A stretch of DNA of 64,000 nt from an uncultured Ruminococcus sp. (GCA_934474025.1 CAKSMF010000004.1:181646-245645), one strand, 5' to 3'; positions 1 through 8,733 are shown, counted from the first letter of the stretch. The notes: a model not told the origin generated them from the letters alone. Program-made: numbers and translations.

Positions 1-98
1 ACAAATGCTAAAAGTAAACAGAAAGGAATGACTTTTTAAAATATATTACAAATATTTCCAAATATTGATTAAAATATAATCCGAAAGGTAGTGAGGAT

Positions 99-278
99 AT
101 GACTGAACTTGACAGATTTGCGGGGAGCATAATTGACAGTGGAAGCATTATTGAATCTTATAAGGCAACCGACAATGAAAAAAATCCCATATATGCTTTT
201 GAAGTAAAATTTGAAAATACTACCTTGCTTCTTATTTTTGACGAATATAACCATTGTCTCGGAATTATTCGCAAATAA
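99..278 (+). CDS. Small hypothetical protein, 59 aa
   Basis: I do not recognise this protein. It starts at an ATG five bases after a GTGAGG ribosome binding site and ends in TAA. It begins MTELDRFAGS, has a mixed charged and hydrophobic composition, and has no signal peptide or membrane span. The C-terminal half (FEVKFENTTLLLIFDEYNHC) reads like two beta strands. It is followed by a bidirectional terminator shared with ptsI on the other strand. The gene call rests on the ribosome binding site, the clean short frame and the terminator, so it is moderately supported. Confidence 0.5.
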   Translation: MTELDRFAGSIIDSGSIIESYKATDNEKNPIYAFEVKFENTTLLLIFDEYNHCLGIIRK

Positions 279-340
279 CTTGATTTTTTCCGTTCTGTTT
301 GTACTATTCACAAGAAATACCACTCTTACGCAAAAAAATT

Positions 341-383
341 CTCCTATGGTGTTTTTTCCGTTATACCACAGGAGGATTTTTTT
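341..383. terminator. Bidirectional intrinsic terminator
   Basis: The arms CTCCTaTGGT and ACCAcAGGAG form a hairpin with one internal mismatch. A run of seven T follows on the plus strand, and AATTTTTTT follows on the minus strand. It would end ptsI transcription on the minus strand and the small gene on the plus strand. Confidence 0.75.
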
Positions 384-447
384 ATATCCGTTTTTACCGG
401 ACTTGTACAGAACATATTATAGGAGAAATTTATTTATAGAGAATATT

Positions 448-2079
448 TTATGACAAGTTGATATTTCTTACCTTATCCCTGACTTTAAGAACAAATGCCG
501 GTGATACAGAAAGTTCATCAATACCCATTCGTAAAAATGTTTCAGTAAGAGTTGTATCAGCAGCAAGTTCACCGCATATGCCAATCCATTTGCCATATTT
601 ATGAGCATTATCAGTAGCTATTTCAATAAGTTTCAATACAGCTTCATGATGTGTATCACAGAAACGTTCAATATCCGGATTCTGTCTGTCACACGCTAAA
701 GTATACTGAGTAAGGTCATTTGTACCCACACTGAAAAAGTCAACCAATTGAGCGAGTTTATCACTTATAAGTGCAGCAGCAGGAGTTTCAATCATAATTC
801 CGAGTTCAGTTTCTTCGGAATACTCTATACCGTCCGCTTTCAGTTCAGCTTTTACAGTGTTGCATATATCGATTACTTCTTTAACTTCCCATACATTCGC
901 AATCATAGGAAACATTATTCCAAGATTTCCAAATGCTGACGCTCTGAACAAGGCTCTGAGCTGTGTTTTAAAAATTTCCGGTCTGTCAAGACAAAGACGT
1001 ATTGCACGAACGCCAAGTGCTGGATTATCTTCTTTTTTAAGATTAAAATAATCGCATTGTTTATCCGCACCTATATCAAGTGTACGAATAATGACTTTCT
1101 TTCCTGCCATGCTTTCAAGAACACGCTTATAAATTCTGAACTGCTCTTCTTCAGAGGGATAATCAGAATTTTCAAGATAAAGAAATTCACTGCGGAAAAG
1201 TCCTATACCTCCGGCATCATTAAGAAGAACCGCACCGATATTATCAACACTTCCGATATTTGCAAAAATATTTATCTTTTTTCCGTCAAGAGTAACATTT
1301 TCTTTGCCTTTAAGCTTTTGAAGAAGTTCTTTCTTTTCGATTTCTTCAGCACATTTCTTTTCAGCAAATTTAATGGTTTCTTCATCTGGGTCAAGTATAA
1401 ATTCGCCTGTAAAACCGTTTACAACTGCCATATCACCGTTTTTTACAGCTGAAAGAAACTCTTCACCTACTCCGATTATAGCCGGAATATTCATATTTCT
1501 TGCAAGAATAGCTGTATGTGAATTTGAAGAACCATGAGCCGTGACAAATGCAAGTACTTTATCCTTATCAAGTGAAACTGTTTCACTTGGTGCAAGGTCA
1601 TCTGCACATATAATAACAGGTTCATCGGATTTCTGATTCAAGTCTGAATTATTGGTCAGACAATTTATAATGCGGTTTGAAATATCGCCAACGTCTGATG
1701 CTCTTGCTTTCATATATGAATCGTCCATAGCAGAAAACATTTCTGCAAAGTTATCACCTGTAACTGCTACAGCGTATTCCGCATTAACATTCTGAGTTGT
1801 TATCATTTCAGTAATAGCATCATTATAATCTTCGTCTTCCACCATCATCATGTGAATTTCAAAAATTGCTGCATTATCCTCTCCGACTTCTCTTAGAGCC
1901 TTTTCATATATTTCCTTTAGCTGTTTTATTGCCATTGACTTTGCGTTTTCAAGTCTTTTAAGTTCAGCTTCTGTATCATGAATTTTTTCACGCTTAACGC
2001 TTATAGCCTGTCGGTTAAAAACTGATACTTTTCCTAAAGCAACAGCACCATATACGCCTTTACCCTGATATTTCAACAT
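448..2079 (-). CDS. ptsI: PTS enzyme I (phosphoenolpyruvate-protein phosphotransferase)
   Basis: Enzyme I takes phosphate from phosphoenolpyruvate and passes it to HPr, the first step of all PTS sugar uptake, in the cytoplasm. The protein is 543 aa, slightly shorter than the usual 570-575. The N-terminal HPr-binding and phosphohistidine part carries GSSNSHTAILAR with the active-site His near residue 188. The C-terminal PEP-binding barrel carries the TLDIGADK, GIMIETPAA and SVGTNDLTQY segments and the catalytic Cys in ICGELAAD. It is last in the row glcT-like, ptsG, ptsH, ppa, ptsI, only 12 bp after ppa, so it is probably cotranscribed with ppa. Identification is secure. Confidence 0.97.
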   Translation of the reverse strand: MLKYQGKGVYGAVALGKVSVFNRQAISVKREKIHDTEAELKRLENAKSMAIKQLKEIYEKALREVGEDNAAIFEIHMMMVEDEDYNDAITEMITTQNVNAEYAVAVTGDNFAEMFSAMDDSYMKARASDVGDISNRIINCLTNNSDLNQKSDEPVIICADDLAPSETVSLDKDKVLAFVTAHGSSNSHTAILARNMNIPAIIGVGEEFLSAVKNGDMAVVNGFTGEFILDPDEETIKFAEKKCAEEIEKKELLQKLKGKENVTLDGKKINIFANIGSVDNIGAVLLNDAGGIGLFRSEFLYLENSDYPSEEEQFRIYKRVLESMAGKKVIIRTLDIGADKQCDYFNLKKEDNPALGVRAIRLCLDRPEIFKTQLRALFRASAFGNLGIMFPMIANVWEVKEVIDICNTVKAELKADGIEYSEETELGIMIETPAAALISDKLAQLVDFFSVGTNDLTQYTLACDRQNPDIERFCDTHHEAVLKLIEIATDNAHKYGKWIGICGELAADTTLTETFLRMGIDELSVSPAFVLKVRDKVRNINLS

Positions 2080-2091
2080 AATTTCACCGCC

Positions 2092-2625
2092 TTATAAATT
2101 ACAGAAATTTTTTTTATAATTTTCAATAGCTCTTTCTATTACGGCAACAGCTTCAATAGGACCGCCGGTTTCTTTAACTGTTGTAGTCTTGCATTCAAGC
2201 TGTTTATAAACAGAAAAGAAATGTTTTACTTCATCAAAGATATGTTTAGGAAGTTCGCATATATCGGTATAACCATTATAAGTGGGGTCACCGTAGGGAA
2301 TAGCAATAATTTTTTCGTCACCCATTCCGCAGTCTTCCATATACATAACTCCGATTGGATAACTTCTTACAATTGTCATAGGCTGTATAGGTTGCGAACA
2401 AAGAAGAAGTACGTCCAGTGGGTCGTGGTCGTCACCGTATGTACGGGGTATGAAACCATAGTTCATAGGATAATAAGTTGCAGTAAACAACACTCTGTCA
2501 AGTGAAAGCATACCTGTTTTCTTATCGAGTTCATATTTCATGTTACTGCCCTTTGAAATTTCAATTACGGAAATAAAATCTGTAGGATATATTCTATCCT
2601 CATCAATGTCATGCCAGATGTTCAT
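2092..2625 (-). CDS. ppa: Inorganic pyrophosphatase, family I
   Basis: This soluble enzyme splits pyrophosphate to two phosphates, pulling biosynthetic reactions forward. The protein is 177 aa, the normal bacterial size. The family signature DDHDPLDVL lies near residue 65, preceded by YPMNYGFIPRTYGD and followed by further metal-binding acidic positions (GDPTY). The start has a good GGAGG site. It sits between ptsH and ptsI, which is an unusual place, and its first codons have been copied into the neighbouring intergenic region (2876-2918). The intact gene itself looks normal. Confidence 0.96.
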   Translation of the reverse strand: MNIWHDIDEDRIYPTDFISVIEISKGSNMKYELDKKTGMLSLDRVLFTATYYPMNYGFIPRTYGDDHDPLDVLLLCSQPIQPMTIVRSYPIGVMYMEDCGMGDEKIIAIPYGDPTYNGYTDICELPKHIFDEVKHFFSVYKQLECKTTTVKETGGPIEAVAVIERAIENYKKNFCNL

Positions 2626-2875
2626 ATTTACGCCTCCTTATAATCCGACAGAAAATAATTCAAGCTGTCGGATAATGTTTCTGTTGTTTCAAATAACCGG
2701 AAAATTTTTAACTTCATGACAGATAGGGGATATTGATTTATCTCCCCTATTGTCATTCAGTTTTTTTGCAACTCAACCTACTTTATAAAAGTATGGAAAT
2801 CATTGCTATTTTTTTATTAAAGAGTTGTTTCAAAGAAATTTTTTATAGTCCGTTCGGATTTTGCTTCGTCTCCTC
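2553..2875. repeat. Left arm of a tandem duplication (ppa start to ptsH end)
   Basis: This block contains the first part of ppa, the ppa-ptsH spacer and a copy of the last 59 bases of ptsH. It is repeated immediately to the right at 2876-3169. Spacer positions match at a constant offset of 294 bp. The ppa end matches at 323 bp, because 29 bp were lost from the right copy. Only scattered substitutions separate the arms, so the event looks recent. Confidence 0.9.
2718..2767. terminator. Hairpin, duplicated terminator (left copy)
   Basis: GACAgATAGGGGA pairs with TCCCCTATTGTC around a loop of about ten bases. On the plus strand it is followed by a run of seven T. No plus-strand gene needs it here, and on the minus strand the T-run is weak. 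It is an exact copy of the hairpin at 3012-3048. Confidence 0.5.
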
Positions 2876-2918
2876 TTGAAATCTCCATTACCGAAATAAA
2901 ATCGATAGGATATATTCT
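2817..2918 (-). pseudogene. Fused relic: ptsH 3' end joined to ppa 5' end
   Basis: Positions 2817-2875 repeat the last codons and stop of ptsH, and positions 2876-2918 repeat codons from the start region of ppa. The two pieces join head to tail, which is the novel joint expected from a tandem duplication whose outer copies keep the intact genes. No start codon with a ribosome binding site serves this fragment, so no product is expected. Confidence 0.85.
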
Positions 2919-3169
2919 GTTTTATACTTCTTTATAACCCGACAGAAAATAATTCAAGCTGTCGGATAATGTTTCTGTTGTTTCAAATAATCGGAAAATT
3001 TTTAACTTCATGACAGATAGGGGATATTGATTTATCTCCCCTATTGTCATTCAGTTTTTTTGCAACTCAACCTACTTTATAAAAGTATGGAAATCATTGC
3101 TATTTTTTTATTAAAGAGTTGTTTCAAAGAAATTCTTTATAGTCTGTTCGGATTTTGTTTCGTCTCCTC
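2876..3169. repeat. Right arm of the ppa/ptsH tandem duplication
   Basis: This is the second copy of the block at 2553-2875, missing 29 bp that would cover the ppa start codon and ribosome binding site. It ends inside the intact ptsH gene. It includes a second copy of the CCGACAG/CTGTCGG hairpin and of the stronger terminator-like hairpin. Confidence 0.9.
3012..3061. terminator. Hairpin after ptsH (right copy)
   Basis: The arms are the same as at 2718-2754, GACAgATAGGGGA and TCCCCTATTGTC. It lies about 50 bp beyond the ptsH stop codon on the minus strand, the right place to end or attenuate ptsH transcription before ppa, although the T-run on that strand is poor. Confidence 0.5.
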
Positions 3170-3368
3170 CGTCAACAGTAACGGTGACGATATCACCACA
3201 TTTTATTCCCATACCCATGACAGCCATGAGTTTTGTAGCAATTGCGGATTTTTCTCCCTTTGTAATAGTAATCTGGCTGTCAAGGGATTTAGCAGTTTTT
3301 GCAAGAACGCCGGCAGGTCTTGCATGAATACCGAGTTCATCTTTGATTGTGTAGTTAAAAGTTTTCAT
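3111..3368 (-). CDS. ptsH: Phosphocarrier protein HPr
   Basis: HPr relays phosphate from enzyme I to the sugar-specific EIIA domains. The protein is 85 aa, the usual size. The active-site His15 stands in GIHARPAG. In Bacillus-type HPr the regulatory Ser46 lies in KSIMGVMSLGI. The matching stretch here is TKLMAVMGMGI, which puts Lys at position 46. Phosphorylation by HPr kinase, the trigger of CcpA-type catabolite repression, is therefore not possible at the usual site. The gene follows the EIICBA gene by 18 bp and is probably cotranscribed with it. Confidence 0.95.
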   Translation of the reverse strand: MKTFNYTIKDELGIHARPAGVLAKTAKSLDSQITITKGEKSAIATKLMAVMGMGIKCGDIVTVTVDGGDETKSEQTIKNFFETTL

Positions 3369-3386
3369 AGTAATTTTTTCCTTTCA

Positions 3387-5519
3387 TTAATTAATTTTTA
3401 TTATTTTTGTTCCAGCGGATATATTGCCGGAAGCAACTGTTTCAACAGAATTGTAATCATCTGTATTGCAGACAATCATAGGAGTTGTTACCTTATAACC
3501 AGCTTTTTTGATACCTGCAATGTCAAATGATATCAACAAATCGCCCTTGTGAACTTCCTGACCGTCAGAAACGTGTGATTCAAAGAATTCTCCGCCGAGT
3601 TTAACGGTATCAATACCAATATGGAGCAGAACTTCACAGCCTTCCTTAGAAACAATATTAACTGCGTGTTTTGTATCAAAAACCATATCTATTTTGCCGT
3701 CACATGGTGAATAGAGTTTGCCTTCTGATGGTTCAATTGCCACGCCTTCGCCAAGAACCTTTGAAGCAAATGCCTCGTCCTCGACTTCTTCCATAGGAAC
3801 AACCGTACCATTAAGATGTGCATAAAGTTCAATAGACTTTGCAGAACTGCTTGTATTCTTGTTTTCCTGCTCCGGAACTGGTGAAGTTGTTTCGCCAAGT
3901 AATGAATCAACATTATCTGCGTCTTTTGAGTCAAGGAAGTCTTCAAGATGTGATTTTACAACGGAAACCTGCGGACCATAAATTATCTGAACACCGTTTC
4001 CCTTATGAATTACCCCTGATGCTCCGCTTTCTTTAAGGAGGTTATCCTTGACAAGTTCAGCATTGATAACAGTTACTCTAAGTCTTGTTGCACAGCAGTC
4101 AACGTCTGAAAGATTTAATTTACCGCCAAGACCTTTGACAATTAATGCACTTACTCTGTCAAAAGTTCCGCTGTTCTGGTTTGCTGAAGCTTCTTTTCTT
4201 GCGTTCATATCCTGACGTGTGTAAAGCTTGGTTTCTTCGTCATCTGCTTCTCTTCCGGGAGTCTTGTAATTAAACTTTGTAATCATGAAGTAGAATACAA
4301 AGAAGTAAATTACCGCATATACAAGACCTACAATAACAATCCATATCCAGTTTGTTTTCTGATTGCCCTGAAGAATTCCAAAAAGTGTAAGGTCAATTGC
4401 ACCGCCTGAGAATGTCATACCAACACCAACGTTAAATATGTGCATAAGCATATATGAAAGTCCTGCGAGTACACAGTGAACTGCATACATAGCCGGTGCT
4501 ACAAACAAGAATGTAAATTCAAGAGGTTCAGTAATACCAGTAAGCATTGATGTGAGTGCTGCTGAAAGAAGAAGTCCGCCAACTATTTTTTTCTTTTCAG
4601 GACGTGCTGCCTTATACATTGCAAATGCGGCAGCAGGAAGTCCGAATATCATGAACGGGAATTTACCTGACATAAATCTTGTTGCCGATACTGAAAAATG
4701 CTGAGTTGCTTTAGATGCAAGTTCTGCAAAGAAAATATTCTGTGCTCCCTGAACTGTAACACCATCAATAACCATAGCACCGCCGAGTTCTGTCTGCCAG
4801 AAAGGCATATAAAATACGTGGTGAAGTCCGAAAGGAATAAGTGCTCTTTCGAGAATACCATAAATCCAAGTTCCTATATAACCGGATTCAAGTACAAGCT
4901 GACCAAGCTGTGCTATACCATACTGAACAACAGGCCAAAGATAAAACATCAATATACCAACAATAAGATATACTATACTTGTGATTATCGGTACAAATCT
5001 TGTTCCCCCAAAGAATGAAAGAACCTGCGGAAGCTGAATTTTATAGAATTTATTATGAAGTGCTGCAACGCCAAGTCCTACAACTATACCGCCGAAAACA
5101 CCCATTTGTAATGTAGTAATACCTAATACAGATGTAGTTGAGTTAGCTGCCATAGCTTCTACTCCACCTTTAGCGGAAATAAGAGCACTGATAGCTGTAT
5201 TCATAATAAGATATCCTATTGCACCGGAAAGTGCAGCGACTTCTTTTTCCTTTTTTGCCATTCCTATTGCAACACCCATTGCAAACAGAAGTGCAAGGTT
5301 GTCAAAAACGGCACTACCGGTTTTGCTCATAACATCAAGAATAGTATAGAGTATACCACCTTCATGTATAATTTTGGTAAGATTGTAAGTTTCAAGTGTA
5401 GTAGGGTTTGTGAATGAACTTCCGATACCAAGAAGCAAACCTGCAACTGGCAGAAGTGCTATAGGCAACATAAACGAACGTCCGACTCTTTGCAAAACCC
5501 CGAATATTTTGTCTTTCAT
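3387..5519 (-). CDS. ptsG: PTS glucose-type EIICBA permease
   Basis: This membrane permease phosphorylates its sugar during uptake. I chose the ATG giving MKDKIFGVLQ because AAAGGAGG sits just before it, so the protein has 710 aa. EIIC spans roughly residues 1-420 with several membrane helices and the ITEPLEF segment near 329. EIIB has the phospho-Cys at about residue 476 in CATRLR. EIIA of the Crr type has His618 and His633 (LLHIGIDTV). The fused order C-B-A matches glucose and N-acetylglucosamine permeases. The neighbouring GlcT-like antiterminator favours glucose, but the sugar is inferred. Confidence 0.92.
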   Translation of the reverse strand: MKDKIFGVLQRVGRSFMLPIALLPVAGLLLGIGSSFTNPTTLETYNLTKIIHEGGILYTILDVMSKTGSAVFDNLALLFAMGVAIGMAKKEKEVAALSGAIGYLIMNTAISALISAKGGVEAMAANSTTSVLGITTLQMGVFGGIVVGLGVAALHNKFYKIQLPQVLSFFGGTRFVPIITSIVYLIVGILMFYLWPVVQYGIAQLGQLVLESGYIGTWIYGILERALIPFGLHHVFYMPFWQTELGGAMVIDGVTVQGAQNIFFAELASKATQHFSVSATRFMSGKFPFMIFGLPAAAFAMYKAARPEKKKIVGGLLLSAALTSMLTGITEPLEFTFLFVAPAMYAVHCVLAGLSYMLMHIFNVGVGMTFSGGAIDLTLFGILQGNQKTNWIWIVIVGLVYAVIYFFVFYFMITKFNYKTPGREADDEETKLYTRQDMNARKEASANQNSGTFDRVSALIVKGLGGKLNLSDVDCCATRLRVTVINAELVKDNLLKESGASGVIHKGNGVQIIYGPQVSVVKSHLEDFLDSKDADNVDSLLGETTSPVPEQENKNTSSSAKSIELYAHLNGTVVPMEEVEDEAFASKVLGEGVAIEPSEGKLYSPCDGKIDMVFDTKHAVNIVSKEGCEVLLHIGIDTVKLGGEFFESHVSDGQEVHKGDLLISFDIAGIKKAGYKVTTPMIVCNTDDYNSVETVASGNISAGTKIIKIN

Positions 5520-5753
5520 AAATAATAACCTCCTTTGGTTTACTTCTACCATATCTAATAGTTGGTACCGGAACTGTTTAAGATATAGTATTATTTTTTA
5601 TTATTTCAATCTATAGTATATAGATTGAATTTATGTCAGTGTAAAATACGGATTTTTTTCTGTATTCATCACTGTCATTTACTTATTAACAATTCCTCTT
5701 ACAGCCTATAGTTGATATCAGCCATTTCCCAAAGGAAAGACTATCATTTGATA

Positions 5754-6599
5754 TTAAGAAGCTTCTGTGCTTACTTTTTTCAAGTGAATTGTAAGAGTAA
5801 GCACCTCATCATCATTAATATCCTTTTTGTAGGTTTTGAGGATATATTCCTGTATACATAAAGCACATTTATAATGCTTGTTACAAGTCTTTTTTATCAT
5901 CTTAACAAATGTATCATCATCACTGAGATTTTTTGGAAGCGGTTTATTCTGGAAAAGCCTTTGTGCAAGGTATTTCAGATGTGATAAAAAGCGTTCATAT
6001 GAAACTGAATCCTTATTTAACTTTTTATTATAATAATATTCTGCTATTTCCACGCAACCGTTAATCATTTTTGTAATATCATATACATCACTTATTTTAG
6101 TATCTAACCTTGCATTAATAATATGCATTGCAATAAATCCCGCTTCATCTTTTGACATTGAAACATTTAAACATTCATGAATCTTGGAAACGCAATATTC
6201 ACCTAATGCAAGTTCCTGCGGATACATTTCACGGATTGAATCAAGTAAAGGATTTGTAAATTCCATACCATTATTTTTTCTTTCAATTGCGAATGCTATA
6301 TGGTCACTCAAAGTAACAAGCAATGATTCATTAAGCTTAGCGGGATATACTTTTTTAATATATTCCACTATATCATTGGTAAAAGTCATATATTCCAAAG
6401 GTATTTCCTTTAACATGGAAATCATTTTCTTTTCAAGCTCTGAATCAGTAATTAAATAAGTTTTCTGAATTTGTGAGGAATCTACTGTATCGCCGTATTT
6501 TTTGCCAAAGCCAATGCCTTTTCCGGAAACAATCTGTTCTTTTCCATTATCATCTAAAACACATAAATTATTATTGTTAATAACTTTTATAACTTTCAC
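5754..6599 (-). CDS. GlcT/LicT-type transcription antiterminator with two PRDs
   Basis: This is a BglG-family RNA-binding protein that prevents termination in PTS gene leaders. Its activity is set by phosphorylation of its PTS regulation domains. The start is the GTG six bases after AAGGAG, giving 281 aa. The RNA-binding CAT domain covers residues 1-55 (KVIKVINNNNLCVLDDNGKE). PRD1 holds His100 and His159 and PRD2 holds His207 and His272, so all four regulatory histidines are present. Its own leader carries an antiterminator/terminator pair (6616-6706), so it probably autoregulates. The EIICBA gene follows 234 bp downstream. Confidence 0.92.
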   Translation of the reverse strand: MKVIKVINNNNLCVLDDNGKEQIVSGKGIGFGKKYGDTVDSSQIQKTYLITDSELEKKMISMLKEIPLEYMTFTNDIVEYIKKVYPAKLNESLLVTLSDHIAFAIERKNNGMEFTNPLLDSIREMYPQELALGEYCVSKIHECLNVSMSKDEAGFIAMHIINARLDTKISDVYDITKMINGCVEIAEYYYNKKLNKDSVSYERFLSHLKYLAQRLFQNKPLPKNLSDDDTFVKMIKKTCNKHYKCALCIQEYILKTYKKDINDDEVLTLTIHLKKVSTEAS

Positions 6600-6615
6600 G
6601 ATTTTCTCCTTAATA

Positions 6616-6706
6616 ACAAAAAATACCAACTAATGTACACAATAAACCTCTTAAATAAAGTTTTAAAATGTAAATAGTTGGTCATGCCCGTAATGGTAAC
6701 ACCCAA
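6616..6706 (-). promoter_or_regulatory. RAT antiterminator overlapping a terminator in the antiterminator gene leader
   Basis: On the minus strand GTGTTAC, seven intervening bases, then GGCATGACC (6679-6704) resembles the GlcT-type ribonucleic antiterminator. Its 3' edge shares ACC with ACCAACTA, which pairs perfectly with TAGTTGGT (6625-6632) and is followed by ATTTTTT. The T-run ends about ten bases before the ribosome binding site. The two folds are mutually exclusive, the expected design for PRD-protein control. Confidence 0.8.
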
Positions 6707-6733
6707 TGTATTTTTAAATTATTCTATGTTTAT

Positions 6734-6762
6734 ATTCTACACTTTTCTTTATGATTTGTCAA
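6734..6762 (-). promoter_or_regulatory. Sigma-A promoter for the antiterminator gene
   Basis: TTGACA and TAGAAT are separated by 17 bp on the minus strand. The start point would fall just before the RAT leader. Confidence 0.8.
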
Positions 6763-6883
6763 CACTTTTTTGACAAAAAAATATGTTTCTCCACTTTGCA
6801 CAACAAATAGGACAAGTATTTGTTTATTTGTTACAAAGTTCTTTGCTTTTTTTGTATAAAATATTCCTTTAATATAATTTTTC

Positions 6884-6919
6884 TAAAAAAATAAGTCCGG
6901 AATAATACCGAACTTATTT
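6884..6919 (-). terminator. Terminator of the UPF0210/ACT operon
   Basis: On the minus strand AATAAGTtCGG pairs with CCGgACTTATT around a seven-base loop and is followed by a run of T. It lies just after the UPF0210 stop codon. Confidence 0.85.
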
Positions 6920-6926
6920 GTAATTA

Positions 6927-8285
6927 TTAGTTTTTAAGGCTCTGCATAGGAGCTGGAATACGTCCGCCACGATTTATAAATTTAGCTGATGACTTATCTC
7001 TTACCGGCATAACAGGACCACTTCCGAGAAGTCCGCCAAATTCAAGGGTTTCGCCTTCTTTTTTGCCGATTGCCGGAATAAGTCTTACTGCGGTAGTTTT
7101 TGAATTAACCATACCTATAGCTGCTTCATCTGCTATAATTGCGGAAATTGTTTCAGGTGAGATATCTCCCGGAACAACTATCATATCAAGTCCTACAGAA
7201 CATACAGCGGTCATTGCCTCAAGCTTTTCAAGGCTGAGAACTCCGGCAACAGCTGCGTCAATCATTCCGGCATCTTCTGAAACCGGTATAAATGCACCAG
7301 AAAGTCCTCCGACTGTTGAGGAAGCCATTACGCCACCTTTTTTAACAGCGTCATTAAGCATTGCAAGACAAGCTGTTGTACCATGAGTACCACACATTTC
7401 AAGTCCCATTTCTTCAAGGATATGTGCTACACTATCACCGATTGCCGGAGTAGGTGCAAGTGAAAGGTCAACTATTCCGAATGGTACACCTAGTTCCTTT
7501 GATGCTCTCGAACCTACAAGCTGTCCCATACGAGTTATTTTGAAAGCTGTTTTCTTAATTATATCGGCTACTTCATTTATAGAAGCATCAGGATACTTTG
7601 TAAGTGCAGAACGCACAACGCCCGGACCTGATACACCAACATGAATTTCACAGTCTGGTTCTCCGACTCCGTGAAAAGCTCCTGCCATAAACGGATTATC
7701 TTCAACAGCATTGCAGAAAACAACCAGTTTTGCAGGACCTATACAATCACGGTCAGCAGTTCTTTCAGCTGATTGTTTTACAATCTGACCCATAAGTTTT
7801 ACAGCGTCCATATTTATACCGGATTTTGTAGAACCTATGTTTACAGATGAACATATATTCTGAGTAATATCAAGGGCTTCCGGAATAGACTGTATAAGTG
7901 CCATATCTCCTGCACTGAAACCCTTATGTACAAGTGCTGAATATCCGCCTATGAAGTTTACACCGCAAGTATCTGCTGCTCTCTGTAAAGCTTTTGCAAA
8001 TTTTACCGGATTCTGATTAGGACAAGCTGCTGCAAGCATTGCTATAGGAGTTACAGAAATTCTTTTGTTTATTATTGGTATACCGTATTCCTTTTCAATC
8101 TGCTGTCCTACTGGAACAAGATTGTGAGCCTTATCAACGATTTTATTGTAGACTTTTTCACAAGCCTTGTCTATATCAGTATCGATACAGTCAAGAAGAG
8201 AAATACCCATTGTAATTGTTCTGATGTCAAGGCATTCGTCCTGTATCATTCTGATAGTTTCGAGTATATCATATACATTAAGCAT
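6927..8285 (-). CDS. UPF0210 (PFL family) protein
   Basis: This 452-aa protein belongs to the UPF0210/PFL-like family, which has no settled biochemical role. The whole length fits the family, including the N-terminal VYDILETIRMIQDECLDIRT, repeated glycine-rich loops (GVGEPDCEIHVGVSGPGVVR, STVGGLSGAFIPVSEDAGM) and the C-terminal FINRGGRIPAP. No signal peptide or membrane span is seen. It is 21 bp behind the ACT-domain gene on the same strand. This pairing is conserved in many bacteria and suggests that the ACT protein senses a ligand for it. Confidence 0.93.
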   Translation of the reverse strand: MLNVYDILETIRMIQDECLDIRTITMGISLLDCIDTDIDKACEKVYNKIVDKAHNLVPVGQQIEKEYGIPIINKRISVTPIAMLAAACPNQNPVKFAKALQRAADTCGVNFIGGYSALVHKGFSAGDMALIQSIPEALDITQNICSSVNIGSTKSGINMDAVKLMGQIVKQSAERTADRDCIGPAKLVVFCNAVEDNPFMAGAFHGVGEPDCEIHVGVSGPGVVRSALTKYPDASINEVADIIKKTAFKITRMGQLVGSRASKELGVPFGIVDLSLAPTPAIGDSVAHILEEMGLEMCGTHGTTACLAMLNDAVKKGGVMASSTVGGLSGAFIPVSEDAGMIDAAVAGVLSLEKLEAMTAVCSVGLDMIVVPGDISPETISAIIADEAAIGMVNSKTTAVRLIPAIGKKEGETLEFGGLLGSGPVMPVRDKSSAKFINRGGRIPAPMQSLKN

Positions 8286-8306
8286 TTTTTTGAGATTTCC
8301 TTTCTT

Positions 8307-8576
8307 TTAAATGCTGTGCATTGAGTTGAAAATATCCTCATGCATTGTATGGATTGAAAGACCCAGTTCTTTGCCGAGTGTATCCATTCTGTCAACGAGT
8401 TTTGAGAAATCGTCAGGCATTGCCGAAATATCCACAAGCATAATCATTGCGAACATATCCTGAAGTACGCTCTGTGTTACTTCAAGTACATTTGCATTGT
8501 ATTCTGCACATATACCGGATACTTTGTGAAGTATACCGACATTGTCTTTACCTATTACAGTTATAACTGCTCTCAT
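8307..8576 (-). CDS. ACT-domain protein, UPF0237 family
   Basis: This 89-aa protein is essentially one ACT domain, a small-molecule (often amino acid) binding fold. It begins MRAVITVIGKDNVGILHKVSG, the typical first strand and ligand-loop sequence, and contains VLEVTQSVLQDMFAMIMLVDIS as the second half. The start follows GGAGG. It is first in a two-gene operon with the UPF0210 gene and has its own promoter at 8612-8640. The ligand is unknown. Confidence 0.93.
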   Translation of the reverse strand: MRAVITVIGKDNVGILHKVSGICAEYNANVLEVTQSVLQDMFAMIMLVDISAMPDDFSKLVDRMDTLGKELGLSIHTMHEDIFNSMHSI

Positions 8577-8611
8577 ATCAAAAAAACCTCCTGATAAAAT
8601 TTAATAATAAC

Positions 8612-8640
8612 ATTATAGCACATATATTCACAAATAGCAA
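8612..8640 (-). promoter_or_regulatory. Promoter of the ACT/UPF0210 operon
   Basis: On the minus strand TTGCTA and TATAAT are separated by 17 bp, about 35 bp before the ACT-protein start codon. Confidence 0.75.
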
Positions 8641-8654
8641 GCGTTAAAAAAAAC

Positions 8655-8683
8655 TTGCATAACTGTTTTCATTATGGTATAAT
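8655..8683 (+). promoter_or_regulatory. Promoter of the hisK operon
   Basis: TTGCAT and TATAAT are separated by 17 bp, 50 bp before the hisK start. It is back to back with the minus-strand promoter, leaving only 14 bp between the two -35 boxes, so the divergent promoters may share control. Confidence 0.75.
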
Positions 8684-8733
8684 AATTTCTAAAGAAAATA
8701 TTTGTCATTGCTGACAGGAAAAAGGAGGCTAAA

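Noticed and set aside
5520..5753. A RAT-type antiterminator in front of the EIICBA gene
   Set aside because: Hairpins are present (for example TTCAATCTATA with TATAGATTGAA) but none fits the RAT pattern or has a following T-run.
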